Shown here: positions 43,736 through 53,138 of the stretch, piece by piece | Position numbering within the stretch: the first letter of the stretch is position 1 | Layout of the letters: every line of letters starts with the position of its first letter | Assembly: GCA_021736305.1 (NCBI GenBank) | Contig: JAIPGD010000002.1 | Coordinates: 23,176-87,175 of the forward strand | DNA from: Candidatus Izemoplasma sp. | GTDB lineage: Bacteria; Bacillota_I; Bacilli_A; Izemoplasmatales; Hujiaoplasmataceae | DNA length: 64,000 bases | Direction of reading: 5' to 3' | The notes under the pieces: generated by a model | Told to the model about the DNA's origin: nothing | The model's database searches: none | What the model saw: only the letters and a program-made list of their open reading frames with translations | Position numbers and translations under genes: made by a program

Positions 43736-44419
43736 ATGAAAAAGAAAGATTTACTTTTTATAATGCAAATATTGTTTATAATCTGTTTATTTATCATTCC
43801 ATTTACTAGAAAATTTATTGAAGAAAGCACAAATTTATATCCTTATATAATGGGGTTTATTAAAACAGCTATATTAGCAACCACTGGAGAATTATTAGCA
43901 TCAAGAATTCTAAATAAAAGTTATTTTTCTAAAAAAGGATATATTCTTAGATTTATAATTTGGGGATTTCTAGGAATGGGATTTGTATTAATGTTTAATG
44001 TATATGCTAAAGGAGTAGTTGATTCTATAAATAATCATTTACTTCCTAATCTAGATACAAATCAGGTGATTAAAAATATATATCAAGCATTTATGATAAG
44101 TTTAATAATGAATCTAACTTTCGCTCCTGCTTTTATGTTATTGCATCGAGTTACAGATACTTATATAGATTTAGGTGAAGGTAATCTAAAGAAAATATTC
44201 AAAGTGCGATTAAAAGAAGTTTCAAATAATATCAATTGGAAAAACTATTTTGAATTTATTGTATTAAAAACTATTCCTTTCTTTTGGATCCCTGCTCATA
44301 CCATTACTTTTTTACTACCGGAAAATTATCGTGTTTTAATGGCAGGAATATTATCAATTGCATTAGGATTAATATTATCAATAGCGAAAATTAAATCTAA
44401 GCAAACACAAAAAATTTAA
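43736..44419 (+). CDS. Mpv17/PMP22-like membrane protein
   Basis: This 227-aa protein has about four to five hydrophobic helices. The C-terminal stretch FFWIPAHTITFLLPENYRVL, then MAGILSIALGLILSI, strongly resembles the Mpv17/PMP22 signature (W-P-x-x-x-x-N-F-x-x-V-P-x-x-x-R followed by WxxxLS), and GFVLMFNVYAKGV resembles its middle motif (GPxxHxWY). The eukaryotic family forms channels in organelle membranes; bacterial relatives are uncharacterised. GGAGG precedes the ATG at 43736. The assignment is by eye. Confidence 0.6.
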   Translation: MKKKDLLFIMQILFIICLFIIPFTRKFIEESTNLYPYIMGFIKTAILATTGELLASRILNKSYFSKKGYILRFIIWGFLGMGFVLMFNVYAKGVVDSINNHLLPNLDTNQVIKNIYQAFMISLIMNLTFAPAFMLLHRVTDTYIDLGEGNLKKIFKVRLKEVSNNINWKNYFEFIVLKTIPFFWIPAHTITFLLPENYRVLMAGILSIALGLILSIAKIKSKQTQKI

Positions 44420-44500
44420 ACATTTATGAATATTTAGCTTTATGTTATTGTAAAATAAAATGTGAAGTGTTAAAATTAAAAAAAATCGGGAGGATTATTT

Positions 44501-46555
44501 ATGGAGTTTTTGATGTATATTGCTGCCGCAATTGCTATAGCAGCAATAATTTATGGTTTATTACTTTTTAGAATGGTATTAGCATTTTCACCAGGTGTAG
44601 AAAAAGTTAGAGAAATATCAGGATTCATCAAGGAAGGTGCGAATGCTTTCTTAAAAAGAGAATATAGAATTATTATCGTATTTGTCTTTATCGCCTTTTT
44701 TGGAATTTGGATAGCTCTAGGAATCGGTAGTGCTTTAGCATTTGTTTTAGGTGCACTGTTCTCTGGAACCGCAGGAATAGTTGGAATGAAGAGTGCAACT
44801 GAAGCTAACTCAAGAACCGCAACCGCAGCCAATAATCACGGAATGAATCAAGCACTTAATGTAGCCTTTAAAGGTGGCTCTGTTATGGGTATGAGCGTTG
44901 TTGGTTATGGTTTGTTAGGTTTAATCATTGTTTTCTTTCTAGCTAATATTGCTTTTGGATTTGATGCAGAAATATCAATTGAAATTGCTGCAGGATATTC
45001 TTTAGGAGCTTCATCAATCGCTCTCTTTGGGCGTGTAGGTGGAGGAATTTATACAAAAGCAGCTGATGTAGGGGCTGATTTAGTAGGAAAGATTGAAGCC
45101 GGAATCCCCGAGGACGATCCAAGAAATCCTGCTACAATCGCTGATAATGTTGGCGATAATGTCGGTGATGTTGCTGGTATGGGTTCAGACTTACTAGAAT
45201 CTTATGTTAGTTCAATCATTGGTGCCGCAACTATTGGAGCTTTATGGTTTGGGGTTGAAGGCGTTTTCTATGTAATGATTATCGCTGGTTTTGGAATCCT
45301 TTCATCTATTATTGGAACTTTTTTCGTAAAAAGCAAAGAAACTTCAGATCCTCATAAATCATTAAAAAACGGAACTTATGCAAGTGCAATAATCTTTATT
45401 ATCGGCGCATTCTTAATCACTTTTTTCTATGACTTTAGTCAATATGCAACTGATTCAGCTAAACTTCCTTATGCATATGGACCATTTTATAGTATTATAA
45501 TTGGATTATTTGTAGGTTTATTTATTGCCTTTGTAAGTGAATATTATACTTCCGAAAAATATAAACATGTAAAAGCTATCGCAAAACAATCAGAAACAGG
45601 TCACGCAACGAATATTATTAGCGGACTTGGAACAGGTATGAAAAGCACGGCTTTTCCTGTTATTGCAATAGCAATTGGAACTATTTTTGCTTTTCAATTA
45701 GGAGGTTTATTTGGAATTGGTCTTGCAGCCGTAGGGATGTTAGGAACAGCTGGAATGACTGTAAGTGTTGATGCTTATGGGCCAATCGCTGATAATGCTG
45801 GTGGCATTGCTGAAATGGCAAAAATGGATAAAAAAGTCCGCGCAATTACCGATCAATTAGATAGTGTTGGAAACACTACTGCTGCTATAGCAAAAGGTTT
45901 TGCTATTGGTTCTGCTGCTCTAACTGCATTAGCATTATTTAGTTCTTATGCAGTAAAAGCTGGTTTAACCGAACAAGGGATAAACATAATTAATGCTGAT
46001 GTTATCTCTGGATTGATGATTGGTGGTATGCTAGCGTTCTTATTTAGTTCATTAACTATCTTTAGTGTTGGTAAAGCAGCTAACGAAATGATCGATGAAG
46101 TAAGAAGACAATTTAGAGACATACCTGGAATTTTAGAAGGTGAAGCAACTCCAGATTATGCTAAATGCGTTGCTATATCAACTGATTCAGCATTAAAAGA
46201 AATGATTTATCCAGCACTTCTAGCAATTATAACTCCATTAGTAGTTGGTTACCTATTTGGTGCAGAGGCCTTAGGTGGTTTATTAGCAGGAACATTAATT
46301 ACTGGACTTATGCTAGCAATCTTTATGGCAAACAGTGGTGGAGCATGGGATAATGCTAAGAAATATATTGAAGCAGGACATCATGGCGGAAAGGGATCTG
46401 AAGCTCATAAAGCTGGAATAACAGGAGATACTGTTGGTGATCCTTTAAAAGATACAAGTGGTCCTGCAATAGATATATTAATCAAATTGATGACTACAAT
46501 TTCTTTAGTTTTTGCGAGCTCATTTGGCGCTGGAATTATTGGAAATTTATTTTAA
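44501..46555 (+). CDS. hppA: K+-dependent membrane-bound pyrophosphatase (ion pump)
   Basis: The 684-aa pump couples PPi hydrolysis to H+ and/or Na+ export. Hallmarks are DVGADLVGKIEAGIPEDDPR and NPATIADNVGDNVGDVAG (PPi and Mg2+ site), VDAYGPIADNAGGIAEMA, and the C-terminal GAWDNAKKYIEAG with GDTVGDPLKDTSGPA. The discriminating motif reads GNTTAAIAKGF, with Ala where K+-independent enzymes have Lys, so it is K+-dependent; this class contains H+ and Na+ pumps. I cannot decide which ion is moved. CGGGAGG precedes the ATG; it is a single gene with its own terminator. Confidence 0.96.
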   Translation: MEFLMYIAAAIAIAAIIYGLLLFRMVLAFSPGVEKVREISGFIKEGANAFLKREYRIIIVFVFIAFFGIWIALGIGSALAFVLGALFSGTAGIVGMKSATEANSRTATAANNHGMNQALNVAFKGGSVMGMSVVGYGLLGLIIVFFLANIAFGFDAEISIEIAAGYSLGASSIALFGRVGGGIYTKAADVGADLVGKIEAGIPEDDPRNPATIADNVGDNVGDVAGMGSDLLESYVSSIIGAATIGALWFGVEGVFYVMIIAGFGILSSIIGTFFVKSKETSDPHKSLKNGTYASAIIFIIGAFLITFFYDFSQYATDSAKLPYAYGPFYSIIIGLFVGLFIAFVSEYYTSEKYKHVKAIAKQSETGHATNIISGLGTGMKSTAFPVIAIAIGTIFAFQLGGLFGIGLAAVGMLGTAGMTVSVDAYGPIADNAGGIAEMAKMDKKVRAITDQLDSVGNTTAAIAKGFAIGSAALTALALFSSYAVKAGLTEQGINIINADVISGLMIGGMLAFLFSSLTIFSVGKAANEMIDEVRRQFRDIPGILEGEATPDYAKCVAISTDSALKEMIYPALLAIITPLVVGYLFGAEALGGLLAGTLITGLMLAIFMANSGGAWDNAKKYIEAGHHGGKGSEAHKAGITGDTVGDPLKDTSGPAIDILIKLMTTISLVFASSFGAGIIGNLF

Positions 46556-46560
46556 ATAAG

Positions 46561-46596
46561 AAAAATCCTAGGTTTACAAAATCCTAGGATTTTTAT
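46561..46596 (+). terminator. terminator of hppA
   Basis: AAAAATCCTAGG (46561-46572) and CCTAGGATTTTT (46583-46594) form a perfect 12-bp stem ending in T-rich sequence. Confidence 0.92.
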
Positions 46597-46666
46597 TAGT
46601 AAATATAATTATAGTATGATAAAATTAGTTTAAAAAGAGAAACAAAAAAATTGAAAGAGGTAAAAT

Positions 46667-48358
46667 ATGAAGTTTAAAGATTACAAGTATGTTCGTCCAG
46701 ATATTGAAAAATATCAAGTTAAGATTAATGACTTATTAAGTATAATTGGGGAAGATATTGATTATCATGAAGAATTACAAGCAATTAAAAATATCTTTGA
46801 TTTAAATGATGAATTATCATCAATGTCAACTTTAGTTTCTATTAGAAATAGTTTAGATACTAAGGATGATTTTTATCAAAAAGAACAAGACTTTTTTGAT
46901 GAAAACGGACCGAAATTAGAAATGTATCAAACTATTTTTTCTAAGAAAATCATTAAATCAAAAAATCGTAAAGAATTAGAAAAAGAACTAGGCACCCTGA
47001 TTTTCAAGCAGGCCGAATTACAAGAAAAAACTTTTTCAAAAGAAATAATTCCGGATTTGCAAAAAGAAAACCGCTTAAGTACTAAATACTCTAAATTACT
47101 TGCTGGTGCGGAGATTGAATTCAAAGGAAAAACATATAACTTAACTCAAATGAGACCTTTCTTACAAAGTCTAAATAGAGAAACAAGGCATCAAGCACAG
47201 TTAGCTACTTCAGGTTTCTTTGAAGAGAATGAAGCTGAATTAGATAAAATTTATGATGAAATGGTTTCAATAAGAAACAAGATAGCTAAAACACTTGGAT
47301 ATGATAATTTCGTTCAACTAGGATATGATCGCTTAGGAAGATTAGATTATAACGCTAATGATGTGAAAAATTATCGTGAACAGATTTACAATGAAGTGGT
47401 TCCTTTGGCTGCTGAATTAGTTGAAAGAAAAGCTAAAAGAATCGAGATTATAGCACCTAAATCTTATGATTTAACCTTATCATTTAAATCAGGCAATCCA
47501 ACTCCTAAAGGCGATTTAGACTGGCAAGTTAATATTGCTAAAAACATGTACGAGGAAATGTCAAATGAAACCGGAGAATTTTTCAATTTTATGATTGATA
47601 GGGGATTACTTGAATTAGACTCAAAACCAGGAAAAGCTGGCGGCGGTTATTGTACTTATATTCCAAAATATAAATCACCTTTTATTTTCGCTAATTTTAA
47701 CGGTACAAGTGATGATGTAAATGTATTAACCCATGAAGCGGGTCACGCATTCCAAATCTATTCAAGTAGAGATCTTATACCTCAGTATCGTTGGCCAACA
47801 ATGGAAGCGGCAGAAATTCATTCAATGAGTATGGAGTTTTTATCTTGGCCATGGATAAACCAATTTTTCCAAGAAGACACAGATAAATTTAAATTTTATG
47901 ATCTAGATAGCGGATTATCGTTTTTACCATATGGTGTTGCAGTCGATGAATTCCAACACGAAATATATACTAATCCAGAACTAACTCCAGATGAAAGAAA
48001 AGCTACCTGGAGACGTATTGAAAAAAAATATCTGCCATATAAAGATTACGATGATGATAAATTTATGGAAAAAGGCACTTATTGGTATAAACAAGGTCAT
48101 ATTTTTTCAGTTCCTTTCTATTATATTGACTATACTTTAGCTCAAGTATTAGCATTTCAATTTTTTGTTTTAAGTCAAGAAAATCACGACTTAGCTTTAG
48201 ACAAATATATCAAATTATGTAAACTAGGTGGTTCAAAAACTTTTGTTGATTTAGTAGAAAGCACTAAACTCAATAATCCATTTAAAAAGGGAACTGTTAA
48301 ATCTGTTATAGAACCAATTAAAGCATATTTAGATAACATAGATGATACAAAATTATAA
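46667..48358 (+). CDS. M3 family oligoendopeptidase
   Basis: The 563-aa protein is a zinc metallopeptidase of the M3B (PepF) group, cleaving short peptides in the cytosol. The zinc motif is HEAGHAFQ near residues 355-362, followed by the third ligand in MEAAEIHSMSMEF and the TYWYKQGHIFSVPFYYIDY stretch typical for substrate binding. GAGGTAAAAT precedes the ATG. A single gene between hppA and ferritin. It fits peptide-fermenting metabolism. Confidence 0.94.
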   Translation: MKFKDYKYVRPDIEKYQVKINDLLSIIGEDIDYHEELQAIKNIFDLNDELSSMSTLVSIRNSLDTKDDFYQKEQDFFDENGPKLEMYQTIFSKKIIKSKNRKELEKELGTLIFKQAELQEKTFSKEIIPDLQKENRLSTKYSKLLAGAEIEFKGKTYNLTQMRPFLQSLNRETRHQAQLATSGFFEENEAELDKIYDEMVSIRNKIAKTLGYDNFVQLGYDRLGRLDYNANDVKNYREQIYNEVVPLAAELVERKAKRIEIIAPKSYDLTLSFKSGNPTPKGDLDWQVNIAKNMYEEMSNETGEFFNFMIDRGLLELDSKPGKAGGGYCTYIPKYKSPFIFANFNGTSDDVNVLTHEAGHAFQIYSSRDLIPQYRWPTMEAAEIHSMSMEFLSWPWINQFFQEDTDKFKFYDLDSGLSFLPYGVAVDEFQHEIYTNPELTPDERKATWRRIEKKYLPYKDYDDDKFMEKGTYWYKQGHIFSVPFYYIDYTLAQVLAFQFFVLSQENHDLALDKYIKLCKLGGSKTFVDLVESTKLNNPFKKGTVKSVIEPIKAYLDNIDDTKL

Positions 48359-48418
48359 CAGCACTTTGGTTGAATAATAAACTCAATTTGTTATAATATA
48401 TTTAAGGAGATGATAAGT

Positions 48419-48919
48419 ATGGATAAAAAATTAATAAAAGAAATTAACAAGCAATTAAATTTCGAATTAGAATCAGCACATGTATATTTAGCAATGCAAA
48501 ATTACTTCGCCGATCAATCTTTAGCAGGCTTTGAACATTGGTTTAATATTCAATACCAAGAGGAAGTAGCACATGCTCAAAAATTTATGAATTACTTAAA
48601 TGACCGAGGAATAAAAGTTGAAATTTCAGGCTTTGGCAACCCAAAAAATGAATTTAATTCCGTATTAGAAGTATTAGAAGCTTCTTTAAATCATGAAAAG
48701 GAAGTAACTAAGAGAATTCATAACTTAATGGATATTGCATTAGATGTTAAAGACCATGCAACCGTAAGCTTTTTGAACTGGTATATAGATGAACAAGTTG
48801 AAGAGGAAGCAAACTTTTCTGAACTAATTGATCAAGTAAAACGTTTAGATGGCAAAGGTCTATATATGCTAGACAAAGAACTTGCATCAAGAGTATTTGT
48901 TCCAATCAACAAAGAATAA
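48419..48919 (+). CDS. ftnA: ferritin
   Basis: The 166-aa bacterial non-haem ferritin stores iron in a 24-mer shell. The four-helix bundle shows ferroxidase ligands in NFELESAHVYLAM (Glu at helix 1), QYQEEVAHAQKFMNYL (E-x-x-H, helix 2), LEASLNHEKEVTKRIHN (helix 3) and WYIDEQVEEEANF (helix 4). The ATG at 48419 is chosen because AAGGAG lies 9 nt upstream; an ATG at 48410 is too close to it. A TTGTTATAAT promoter-like element precedes. Together with EncFtn it indicates substantial iron handling. Confidence 0.95.
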   Translation: MDKKLIKEINKQLNFELESAHVYLAMQNYFADQSLAGFEHWFNIQYQEEVAHAQKFMNYLNDRGIKVEISGFGNPKNEFNSVLEVLEASLNHEKEVTKRIHNLMDIALDVKDHATVSFLNWYIDEQVEEEANFSELIDQVKRLDGKGLYMLDKELASRVFVPINKE

Positions 48920-48938
48920 TTGACATTTTTACATACAC

Positions 48939-48967
48939 AAAACACCACAATCTGTGGTGTTTTTTTT
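48939..48967 (+). terminator. bidirectional terminator between ferritin and tetR
   Basis: AAAACACCACA (48939-48949) and TGTGGTGTTTT (48953-48963) form a perfect stem with a 3-nt loop between convergent genes; A and T tracts flank both sides. Confidence 0.9.
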
Positions 48968-48978
48968 ATAATATATAG

Positions 48979-49515
48979 TTAAATTAAAATTGGTAAATAC
49001 GAGCCAATAATCTCGTCCTCTGTTTGATTAAATTTACCTGGAATAATTACGATTGATAACAAAATACCGGCAATAATTCGCGCTTTGTTTTCGCTATTGA
49101 TTTTTAGATTATAATATTGGCTGTGTTTTTCAATAACTTCTTTAATGTGACTATAAATAATCTCAGTAAATTGAAGATCTTTAGGCAAATGATTAGAAAA
49201 AGATTCTTTTATTATAAGCATTAACAATTTTTGTTTCTTTTTTGCGATTTGAATTCTGTTGAATAATAATTTTTTATAAAACTGCTCTGTTGGTAAAGAT
49301 ACAATAACATCAATTTTCGATTCATCAATTACCACAGATAGTGCATGCCTTAAACTTTTTTCAAAAAGTTCAAATTTAGAATTAAAATTTCTAAATATAG
49401 TTACTTCAGCGACTCCTGCAGCTTTAGCAATCTCTATAGTCGTTGCTTCGATGTAACCTTTTTTTACAAATTGCTTAATGCTTGCATTCATAATCTTTTT
49501 CTTAGTGTCTTTCAT
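48979..49515 (-). CDS. TetR/AcrR family regulator
   Basis: The 178-aa regulator has the TetR HTH (KKKIMNASIKQFVKKGYIEA, then TTIEIAKAAGVAEVTIFRNF, residues ~5-45) and a helical ligand-binding domain. It is the third gene of the exporter operon, 9 bp after the RND C-half gene, and probably represses both the exporter and the divergent haem-membrane gene through the palindrome at 52396-52410. The ligand is unknown. AGGAG precedes the ATG. Confidence 0.93.
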   Translation of the reverse strand: MKDTKKKIMNASIKQFVKKGYIEATTIEIAKAAGVAEVTIFRNFNSKFELFEKSLRHALSVVIDESKIDVIVSLPTEQFYKKLLFNRIQIAKKKQKLLMLIIKESFSNHLPKDLQFTEIIYSHIKEVIEKHSQYYNLKINSENKARIIAGILLSIVIIPGKFNQTEDEIIGSYLPILI

Positions 49516-49524
49516 TTTAGACTC

Positions 49525-50883
49525 CTATTTAGCTTTTTTAAATTTTAAGGTTAAATTTGCTTGTAAATTTAAGATAACTGGCATAATTATTAAAGTCGAT
49601 ATAATTGCTAAAACCAGGTTGATTACAGTCATTATACCAAAGTTTTTCAATATTTCAAAATCCGAAATTATTAAAGCACTAAACCCACCAATTGTTGTAA
49701 TTGCTGAAATTAAAATTGGTTTTCCAATAGTATTAACACTATTACTAATGTTTTCTTCAGCATCTTCTGAGTTATGTTTAGTTTTGTGATAACGATCCAT
49801 AATTAATATAGTAAACTCTGTTCCTATACCAATAATTAACGCGCCTAAAGTTGCTGTCAAAGGTGTATAAGCAATATCTAATAAATACATAACAAAACCT
49901 GACCAACCAACAATTAAAGTGATTGGTATTAAAGGAGTAAGAGCTTTAAGAGGATTTCTATATATAATTATTAGACCTAAAAATACAGCTAACATTCCAA
50001 GTATTGTAATTGTGTATCTTCCTGTTGTTAATGATGAAATCATTGTAACATCAATAACTGCTTGACCTGTAATAACAACATCTAGTCCGGTCTTTTCATT
50101 TTCAATAAAATATTCATTTAATTCGTTTAAGAAAACTTCTAGCTCTTCTGTTGGTAACTTATCAATCATCACAGATAAAACCATTTCATTGCCTTTAGAA
50201 TTTATCCAAACTTTACTTTGCTCTTCAGGTAATTGGTCGACCATAGTATGTATACCCACTGAATCCAAATCGTAGTTAAGTGTTTCAGCCAAAGTAAGCA
50301 GTGAATTTACTTGTACAATTTCATCTTCAAAAGATTTTTTCAATTGGTTGGTATTAGTCAAATACCAACTAATGTTTTCATCTGATAACAAATCATCAGA
50401 TTTAATAACTATTGCTATTTGGTCTGTTGAGCCCATTCTATCTCTTAACTCATATATATCATCGAGCGCTTCAGAGTCTTGTGGCATAAATGATTCAATA
50501 TCAGTTTCTACTCTAACTTTTTGATCAAAATATATACCTAACCCTGCCAAGATAAAGGCAATAACAATAATAAAATATTTAAATTTTAAAATTCTCTTTG
50601 TAAAGTGATACAAAAATTTACCATTTGTTTTTTTGTTTTTTGCTTTTGATGCTTTTACTGGGAAATGTTGATCCCTAATAAATAATAATGGCAATAAAAA
50701 TAGTAATGCAATAATAAAACTTATAACTATTCCAATTGTTAACATTTTCCCGAAATCAGATATCATCGGAACACCTGAAGTATATAATGCTAAGAAACCT
50801 AGTCCGGTCGCAATCATTGCGACCATTATAGCTGGTGCCATTTCTTTATATGTTTTTATTAAAGCTTTTTTTTGTTTATTCAT
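49525..50883 (-). CDS. RND/MMPL exporter, C-terminal half
   Basis: The 452-aa protein corresponds to the second half of an HAE3/MMPL RND transporter. Helices 5-6 come first (APAIMVAMIATGLGFLALYT, IGIVISFIIALLFLLPLLF), then helix 7, an extracytoplasmic loop of ~190 residues, and helices 8-12 including ALIIGIGTEFTILIMDRY (helix 10, with a conserved Glu that may relay protons). It starts inside the N-half gene with an 8-bp overlap and a GGAGG site, so both halves would be made together. The substrate is unknown; lipids or drugs are typical. Confidence 0.88.
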   Translation of the reverse strand: MNKQKKALIKTYKEMAPAIMVAMIATGLGFLALYTSGVPMISDFGKMLTIGIVISFIIALLFLLPLLFIRDQHFPVKASKAKNKKTNGKFLYHFTKRILKFKYFIIVIAFILAGLGIYFDQKVRVETDIESFMPQDSEALDDIYELRDRMGSTDQIAIVIKSDDLLSDENISWYLTNTNQLKKSFEDEIVQVNSLLTLAETLNYDLDSVGIHTMVDQLPEEQSKVWINSKGNEMVLSVMIDKLPTEELEVFLNELNEYFIENEKTGLDVVITGQAVIDVTMISSLTTGRYTITILGMLAVFLGLIIIYRNPLKALTPLIPITLIVGWSGFVMYLLDIAYTPLTATLGALIIGIGTEFTILIMDRYHKTKHNSEDAEENISNSVNTIGKPILISAITTIGGFSALIISDFEILKNFGIMTVINLVLAIISTLIIMPVILNLQANLTLKFKKAK

Positions 50884-52294
50884 AATCTTCTTCCTCCGCT
50901 AATACTAAGCTGTAATGATTTTGAAATTGAATTGCATAGTCAATCCCTAGACCAATTAGAATTGGAAATACTGCCATTGATACCATTGTGACTGGTATTG
51001 TTAAATACCCCATCAATCCAATAGTTGCTATCAATGCGATTAAAACAGTCACTAAAGGTAAAATTCGCCATCTTACTTTAAATGTTATTATCATAATTAA
51101 TATCATTAATCCTAAAGACAACATTAACATTTTTTTCATACTTTCAACCATTGAGTTTTGAATAGATAAATCTAAAACAGCTTTTCCAGACAATAAATAC
51201 GACTCTTCATATTCACTATCAGCTAGTACTTCTTCTATTTCTTCAATAATAAGCTCTTTTTGTTCTTTTGTAACATCACCATTAAGTGAAATTTGCATCA
51301 TCACATACTTATCGTTTACCACAAAAGCATCAAAAATAGAACGTCTGTTTTCACCTTCATAAACAATGTTATCTAAGGTAGTTTGTTTTGTTGGTATTCC
51401 CGATCTTAAAATATCAGAATTTTCAACAATCATTAATAAACTATCGGACATAGTTCCCATTTGTGTACTTAATACTACTAATTGATCTGTAAAAGAGTTC
51501 ATTTCTGATAGTTGTGTTAACAATGTATCAAATAAAACTGTTAATTGAGTTTCCAATGTTGTTAAACCAGTTGTTGTATTAGTAGTAATTGTTTCTAATT
51601 GAGTAATCATGTTTATTAAATCACCCATATTATCAGTAAGTTGAGTTAACTGTTGACTGTATTGAACAAGAGTTTGATCATCATTAGTAACACCATCACT
51701 TAGCAAATCAGTTTCTAATTGTTCTAAAACTGTATTCACTTCTCCTAATTGAATTTTCAAAAATACAAGTTGATTTTCTAAATTCATCTGTGCTGTGCCT
51801 AAGTCTCCTAAAGCTGTAGTTATATTTAAAGATGCAGCTTCAATTTGAGAAACATCAAATCCAGCTAAAGATGTTGCTTGTTGGTTTAACAATAAAGATA
51901 TATCTGATAAACCAGTACCAACTTGTTCGATACCATCAACAAACTTAACTAACTGTTGATTTGTTACGTTTTTAACTATCGATGCTGGACTTTGATAACT
52001 AAATACTCCATCCAGATTATTTAAATTGTACTCAATATCATCAAATGTTTTAATTAAGTCATTTGTAAATAACTTATCAGTAGGTTCAATCTGTAAAATA
52101 ATTGTTTCTCCACCAAATTGATTTTGATAATCTTCGTTATCCTGAAAAGTATCGGTTGATTTTTTTACCAATGTTTGATTTCCGGTCGCAATATTAACGT
52201 CTGTTGCTCCAATAAGCGCTACAACCACTAATGTTAAGACTGATACTACAATCCAAACGGGATGTTTAGCAATAAAGTCTATAATTTTTTTCAT
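50876..52294 (-). CDS. RND/MMPL exporter, N-terminal half
   Basis: The 472-aa protein has helix 1 (VWIVVSVLTLVVVALIGA), a long extracytoplasmic region (residues ~35-375) and helices 2-4, ending after helix 4 with VFPILIGLGIDYAIQFQNHY (conserved Asp in GIDYAIQ). The loop contains an insert of roughly 150-200 residues rich in Leu/Gln/Thr heptads (QLTQLTDNMGDLINMITQLE), probably a coiled coil reaching through the cell wall. RND proteins normally have both halves in one chain; here the break lies in the cytoplasmic loop between helices 4 and 5. First gene of the operon with tetR. Confidence 0.88.
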   Translation of the reverse strand: MKKIIDFIAKHPVWIVVSVLTLVVVALIGATDVNIATGNQTLVKKSTDTFQDNEDYQNQFGGETIILQIEPTDKLFTNDLIKTFDDIEYNLNNLDGVFSYQSPASIVKNVTNQQLVKFVDGIEQVGTGLSDISLLLNQQATSLAGFDVSQIEAASLNITTALGDLGTAQMNLENQLVFLKIQLGEVNTVLEQLETDLLSDGVTNDDQTLVQYSQQLTQLTDNMGDLINMITQLETITTNTTTGLTTLETQLTVLFDTLLTQLSEMNSFTDQLVVLSTQMGTMSDSLLMIVENSDILRSGIPTKQTTLDNIVYEGENRRSIFDAFVVNDKYVMMQISLNGDVTKEQKELIIEEIEEVLADSEYEESYLLSGKAVLDLSIQNSMVESMKKMLMLSLGLMILIMIITFKVRWRILPLVTVLIALIATIGLMGYLTIPVTMVSMAVFPILIGLGIDYAIQFQNHYSLVLAEEEDYE

Positions 52295-52354
52295 TTCCTT
52301 CTCTCCTCTTTTTGTAAGTATTAACTAACATACCTTAACAGAATAAATAACCTT

Positions 52355-52410
52355 TGTCAACAAAAAAGTTTTACTTGACAAAAAAGTTTATTTAACTTAC
52401 AATATGTAAG
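52355..52410. promoter_or_regulatory. divergent promoters and TetR-type operator
   Basis: Rightward, TTGACA (52375-52380) and TACAAT (52398-52403) are 17 bp apart. The near-palindrome CTTACAATATGTAAG (52396-52410) overlaps this -10. Leftward, TTGACA (52360-52355) lies at the right distance from the TAAGGT/TATG region before the exporter operon. The palindrome is the best candidate operator for the TetR protein; this is inference. Confidence 0.7.
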
Positions 52411-52438
52411 TACACACTTACAGAAAGGAAAAAAACTA

Positions 52439-53053
52439 ATGATCACATTAATAATTTTAATTTTACTATCTACATTGATATATTTTAAACCAAAATTTAT
52501 CAAAAAAAACAAGACTCTTCTCTACATTATATTTACAGTTGTTTCAATTATTGCTTTTATCTTCAATGATATATTTATCTTTACTCCTTGGATAAAGGGT
52601 TTTTTAGGGCTCGCAATTTTTTATTTAGTTATGTTAACAGGTGCATTACCTAATTGGCAATTCAAGAAAAATTTAATGACAACAAGAACAGAGTTATCAA
52701 TTATTGGCTTTATAGTAATTACTCCTCATGCAATCTATTATCTAATAGAAATAATAAAAGGAACACAGAGTATAACATATTTTGCTATTGCAGCTTATTT
52801 AATAATGATACCTTTATTTATCACATCTTTTATAACCATAAGAAAGAAAATGTCTAATAAAACTTGGAAAAATCTCCAAAAATTAGCTTATATAGTCTAT
52901 CTTTTGTTATTTATTCATATAATTATTCATTATAGTTTACCTTTAAATAGAATTTTTTATATTTTAATATTGATAATTTATATTGGTTTTAAAGGATATA
53001 AAATTGTGAATAACTATAAAACAAAAAAGCAAGGAAGTTTGAACTTATCTTAA
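52439..53053 (+). CDS. ferric-reductase-like transmembrane (haem) protein
   Basis: The 204-aa protein has about six helices and the layout of the ferric reductase-like/MsrQ (YedZ) haem-binding domain. Histidines that could ligate haem occur in ITPHAIYYLIE (helix 3) and LLLFIHIIIHY (helix 5). No flavin domain is present, so electrons must come from a partner. The gene is divergent from the exporter operon and shares the operator region; AAAGGAA precedes the ATG. MsrQ identity cannot be proven without an MsrP partner in the window. Confidence 0.75.
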   Translation: MITLIILILLSTLIYFKPKFIKKNKTLLYIIFTVVSIIAFIFNDIFIFTPWIKGFLGLAIFYLVMLTGALPNWQFKKNLMTTRTELSIIGFIVITPHAIYYLIEIIKGTQSITYFAIAAYLIMIPLFITSFITIRKKMSNKTWKNLQKLAYIVYLLLFIHIIIHYSLPLNRIFYILILIIYIGFKGYKIVNNYKTKKQGSLNLS

Positions 53054-53065
53054 ATAAATCCCCTT

Positions 53066-53124
53066 AAAAAAACCTTATAAAGTTAACTCAAAATTGAGTT
53101 TGAAACTTTATAAGGTGTTTTTTT
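53066..53124. terminator. bidirectional terminator
   Basis: ACCTTATAAAGTT (53072-53084) and AACTTTATAAGGT (53104-53116) form a perfect 13-bp stem, with an inner ACTCAAAATTGAGT hairpin, flanked by A7 and T7 tracts between convergent genes. Confidence 0.92.
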
Positions 53125-53138
53125 ATTAATTATTTCTA

